From Isotricha intestinalis (lineage: Eukaryota > Ciliophora > Litostomatea > Vestibuliferida > Isotrichidae): a stretch of 19,381 bases of DNA. The stretch lies in NCBI GenBank assembly GCA_023807065.1, contig JAJJLU010000772.1, positions 1-19,381 of the forward strand. Direction: 5' to 3'. The notes beneath the pieces were generated by a model. It was not told where the DNA came from. It was given only the letters and a program-made list of their open reading frames with translations, and ran no database searches. Of this stretch, positions 16,737-19,381 are shown in pieces. Each line of letters opens with the position of its first letter. Positions within the stretch are counted from its first letter, which is position 1. The position numbers and the translations under genes are program-made.

Positions 16737-17669
16737 TTATTTTAACCCTCCTTTTTTAAAATAAAATTTATTTTCAGTATAATTATATCTAACTCCTTCT
16801 TCAATTTTAAACGTATTAACAAATTGATACTTATCATAATCCTCCTTATTCATATTATTTTTATTTTTCCTACATTCTTCAACAAAACTCAAAGCCATCA
16901 TTTGACTTCTCTTAACAGAATTAGCACAAGGTTTAAACTTTAATTCATCATGTCTTGTATAAATAGCCATTTCAGGATGAAATTGAGTTCCAAAAATAAC
17001 TTTTCCTGAATTTTTTCTACTTTCTATAGAATTAACAAACATTTTTCCTGTTGTATCTGTAGAAAAACTAGTAATATCACATAATCCATTTAAATTTTTA
17101 TTATTTCTAAATGATTCCTCATTAATTCCATGACTATTAATCAAAGCTGAAGTTTCTGTATTTTCATATTCATAATAATCTTTTTTCTCAAATAAATTAT
17201 ATAACTTGCTTTCATAAGCAAAAGGAGTTAAAGTCATTTTATGAGCTCCTGTATTTTTACAATCACCTAATATTGAAGTATCATCTGCAGTGAAGACATT
17301 AACTAATTGAAACCCTCTGCAAACACCATATATTGGAAGAGATACTTCTGTTGCTTTTTTTACTATATATTTAGCATTTTGTTCCCATAAGGAATCCCAT
17401 TTTGATTTTCTTCTCACTCCTGGAAATACTACTCCATTAATTTTTGAGAGAAGAGTGTCGATTTCTGAATGAGTGTACCAGTGGTGAATCATTACCATAT
17501 GTGCTCCTTCGTCTTCTAACCATCTTACCATTGCACCGTCTACTAATTCTTCTGAAAATAAGGTGTAGTCATCGTTTGGCCATACTACACCGTATATACC
17601 TATTATTGGACGTTTTGATGTTGTTATTGTTATTGTTGTGAGGAGTATTAGGAAAATGTGAGATCTCAT
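16737..17669 (-). CDS. GGH-like: Secreted gamma-glutamyl hydrolase (peptidase C26)
   Basis: A 310-residue protein with an N-terminal signal (MRSHIFLILLTTITITTS) followed by RPIIGIYG, the usual first strand of this class I glutamine-amidotransferase-fold enzyme. The nucleophile elbow is YGVCRGFQ with Cys117. The partner histidine is His231 in FGTQFHPE with Glu233, and a second conserved His180 sits in INSHGI. The enzyme removes gamma-linked glutamates from folate and antifolate polyglutamates in lysosomes or vacuoles. Length and motif order match the family. One oddity: the usual FPGG after the third strand reads FPGV here (G84-V85). The secreted form fits a lysosomal or food-vacuole role. Family call is firm; activity is inferred. 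Confidence 0.92.
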   Translation of the reverse strand: MRSHIFLILLTTITITTSKRPIIGIYGVVWPNDDYTLFSEELVDGAMVRWLEDEGAHMVMIHHWYTHSEIDTLLSKINGVVFPGVRRKSKWDSLWEQNAKYIVKKATEVSLPIYGVCRGFQLVNVFTADDTSILGDCKNTGAHKMTLTPFAYESKLYNLFEKKDYYEYENTETSALINSHGINEESFRNNKNLNGLCDITSFSTDTTGKMFVNSIESRKNSGKVIFGTQFHPEMAIYTRHDELKFKPCANSVKRSQMMALSFVEECRKNKNNMNKEDYDKYQFVNTFKIEEGVRYNYTENKFYFKKGGLK

Positions 17670-18453
17670 TTTTTTTATTATTGTTTTTTATTTATTTTGA
17701 ATTTTATGTTTAGTTATATAATGTAAATATATAAAAATTAAATATTAAATTTTATAATTGGAATTGTTATATATTATTGAGGCTTTTTAATATTAAAGGA
17801 GATAATAATTATTTTAATGAATATCTTGAATTGTTGATTGGTGTTGATTAAGTGGAGAAATGATTATTATAAAAATTAAGATTGATAATATTAGTAAAAC
17901 ATGGATTGACAAAGTAAATAACTTTAAAATTAAAACTTTTACTTTATAAAAAATAAAATAATAATTTAGGGTTTATTATAAGTAGATTTTATTTTGAATA
18001 TATTCTCCATAAATTTAATGAAGTTTTTATTATGGTTAATATTGAAAAAATTAAAAAATTAATTACTATAATTAATTATTTTTTTTGTTTAATGAATACA
18101 ATTTTTATGCTGCTCCTTAAATGAATTTAAATATTATTAATTATCATAATAATAGACAATTAATTATTAATAACTTTAACATATTTATCAAAATAATTTT
18201 TAAAAAAAATATCTTAATGTTAAAACTTTTTATTTCATATCCCAAAGATAAAAATCTAATATTTCAAAAAAAAAGGCGGTAAAAAATTAAAGAAGCCAAA
18301 TTAAATAATATAAAAAACCAATCATTCCAAAAAATCAAAGAAATAAAATATCATAAATCAAAACTAAAAAAATTTTAAATTTTTCAAAAAAACTATAATT
18401 AACACAAAAATAAAAAATATTTAAAAATAAATTTAAAAAAACAAAAAAATTTA
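17670..18453. other. 784-bp divergent intergenic region, no gene seen
   Basis: The longest gene-free stretch, between the starts of the gamma-glutamyl hydrolase gene (-) and the GTSF1-like gene (+). It is AT-rich, with a slightly more G-containing patch around 17800-17900. I find no open frame worth reporting, no tRNA, no tandem repeat and no inverted repeat. The last 200 bases before 18454 are A-rich and probably include the 5' leader of the GTSF1-like gene. It must also hold both promoters. Confidence 0.55.
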
Positions 18454-19113
18454 ATGTCATTACAGCTTTGTCCCCTTCAATGTGGTAAATATATAAGTAC
18501 ATTTCAATCTCATAAAGAAGAATGTAAAAATAAATCTCGATTAGGAAAATATTGTGAACAATGTCCATATAATCCAGAACATGTTTTAAGTATAAAAGCT
18601 TTAAAAGTTCATATTCATTATTGTCAAAATAGACCAAAAAGTACAATTTTTAGAATAAATAAAAGTAAAAATGATTCAATTCCACTTAAAAAAGGAATTC
18701 CTCCTTTAGACATTGTAAGACCTAAAAAAATATTACCTTTACCTTCTAATAAAAATTTAATTCCTATTTCTCTTTCTGAAGGTTCTTTAAAAGAAACTTC
18801 TAAAGTTTATAAAAGAAATAAAGAAATGTATAATTTAAATTATCAAAGAATTAAAAAACAAGAAAAAAAATTATTAATGTATTATATTGATAATAAAGAA
18901 GAAGAAAAAGTTCCTTGTTATAAAGAAAGATATATTTGTTCTACTAAAGATATTAATTATCCTAAATTTAGTTATGAACATAATATGTTTCTTAAAAAAA
19001 ATCATAAATATGAAATTATTAGGAAAAGTAATAGTAGAATTTTTGATGATAAAGCAAAAATTTCTACTGCTGATGAAGATAGTTTAAATACTAAAAAAAA
19101 TTTTTATTGGTAA
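18454..19113 (+). CDS. GTSF1-like: GTSF1-like double CHHC zinc-finger protein
   Basis: A 219-residue protein whose first 60 residues hold two tandem zinc fingers of the U11-48K/GTSF1 CHHC class. The second is exact: C37-x5-H43-x9-H53-x3-C57, with the family lead CPYNPEH. The first is a variant, C6-x3-C10-x9-H20-x3-C24, in which Cys10 takes the place of the first His. GTSF1/Asterix proteins bind Piwi-clade Argonautes and help piRNA silencing. Ciliate relatives have been linked to small-RNA control of DNA elimination. The remaining 160 residues are basic, probably disordered, and end in FYW. Aromatic residues in the tails of known GTSF1 proteins contact Piwi. The start is the first ATG after an A-rich leader. 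Alternatives are U11-48K (one CHHC finger) or TRM13 (needs a methyltransferase domain, absent here). This is the last gene before the telomere, about 225 bp away. Confidence 0.8.
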   Translation: MSLQLCPLQCGKYISTFQSHKEECKNKSRLGKYCEQCPYNPEHVLSIKALKVHIHYCQNRPKSTIFRINKSKNDSIPLKKGIPPLDIVRPKKILPLPSNKNLIPISLSEGSLKETSKVYKRNKEMYNLNYQRIKKQEKKLLMYYIDNKEEEKVPCYKERYICSTKDINYPKFSYEHNMFLKKNHKYEIIRKSNSRIFDDKAKISTADEDSLNTKKNFYW

Positions 19114-19336
19114 AATTTTATTTATATTTATTTTTATTTGATTATCTGATATTTATTTAATTTAAAAAGATTAAATTTAATGAATTTACATATTTTGATA
19201 TATCATATTAATTTATTGTATTTAAATATTTTTATCATAGTTTAAAAAAAAAATATTTTTATTTAAAAAAGATATTGTATTAATTTTAAATAAACTTTAA
19301 TGTAATTTATAAATAATTATTTCATTAAAAAGATAA
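19114..19336. other. Subtelomeric spacer, no gene seen
   Basis: About 220 bp of plain AT-rich sequence between the last stop codon and the telomere repeats. There are no subtelomeric tandem repeats and no open frame. The short length shows that the gene lies almost at the chromosome end. Confidence 0.6.
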
Positions 19337-19381
19337 ATTGGGGATTGGGGATTGGGGATTGGGGATTGGGGATTGGGGATT
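19337..19381 (+). repeat. Telomere repeat array, (GGGGATT)6
   Basis: Six exact heptamer units of GGGGATT occupy 19340-19381, preceded by one ATT. The G-rich strand runs 5'->3' toward the right edge, as expected for a real chromosome end. The switch from plain AT-rich DNA to perfect repeats is abrupt. The array is cut by the window edge, so its full length is unknown. Confidence 0.95.

Noticed and set aside
18335..18646. 103-aa minus-strand frame over the start of the GTSF1-like gene
   Set aside because: It is opposite the zinc-finger coding region, which has clear motifs. The shadow is only Tyr/Phe/Leu-rich.
18454..19113. TRM13 or U11-48K identity for the CHHC protein
   Set aside because: TRM13 needs a methyltransferase domain, and U11-48K has a single CHHC finger. 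Here there are two tandem fingers and no enzyme domain.
1..19381. tRNA or rRNA genes, CRISPR arrays, transposons
   Set aside because: No cloverleaf-like GC-containing segment, regularly spaced repeat, terminal inverted repeat or transposase motif was seen on either strand.

Overview
This window looks like the end of a very AT-rich eukaryotic nuclear chromosome. The last 42 bases are six exact copies of GGGGATT, with the G-rich strand running 5'->3' toward the end, which is the correct orientation for a telomere. Genes are single, densely packed and on both strands. They have A-rich start contexts, no ribosome-binding sites or operon logic, and one 33-nt GT...AG intron. The fourteen protein genes use the standard code (12 end in TAA, 2 in TGA, none in TAG, with no in-frame stops). 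Small chromosomes, tiny introns and a seven-base G4 telomere repeat point to a ciliate macronuclear chromosome. The standard code and the repeat would fit litostome (rumen-type) ciliates, but that lineage is an inference and not proven here.

Layout from left to right: the 3' part of an RTEL1/FANCJ-like DNA helicase (+, cut by the window start); a polytopic membrane protein that may be a DMT/SLC35-type transporter (+); an archaeal/bacterial-type ornithine cyclodeaminase of the LOR/SDH (TIGR00300) family (+); an aspartyl-protease-fold membrane protein in which both catalytic Asp positions are Ser (-); a zinc-ribbon NUDIX hydrolase (-); an F-box protein (-); a 105-aa orphan (-); a kelch-repeat protein (+); a PROPPIN/Atg18-WIPI WD40 protein whose first exon is recovered here across the tiny intron (-); a secreted permuted papain-like (NlpC/P60-related) enzyme (+); a phospholipid scramblase-family protein (-); a RING-finger protein (+); a secreted gamma-glutamyl hydrolase (-); a GTSF1-like double CHHC zinc-finger protein (+); then about 220 bp of subtelomere and the telomere.

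These are independent housekeeping or accessory genes and not one gene system. Loose themes can be seen: endolysosomal or food-vacuole proteins (scramblase, PROPPIN, gamma-glutamyl hydrolase, papain-like enzyme, pseudo-aspartyl protease), ubiquitin-type adaptors (F-box, RING, kelch), and genome or small-RNA maintenance (RTEL1-like helicase, GTSF1-like protein). Observations most worth following up: the GTSF1-like protein (a Piwi partner family), the double Asp-to-Ser pseudo-protease, the PROPPIN with an altered FRRG motif, the prokaryotic-looking ornithine cyclodeaminase, and a within-gene codon polarity. In that polarity, third positions move from A/C in the 5' half of genes to T/G in the 3' half, on both strands.
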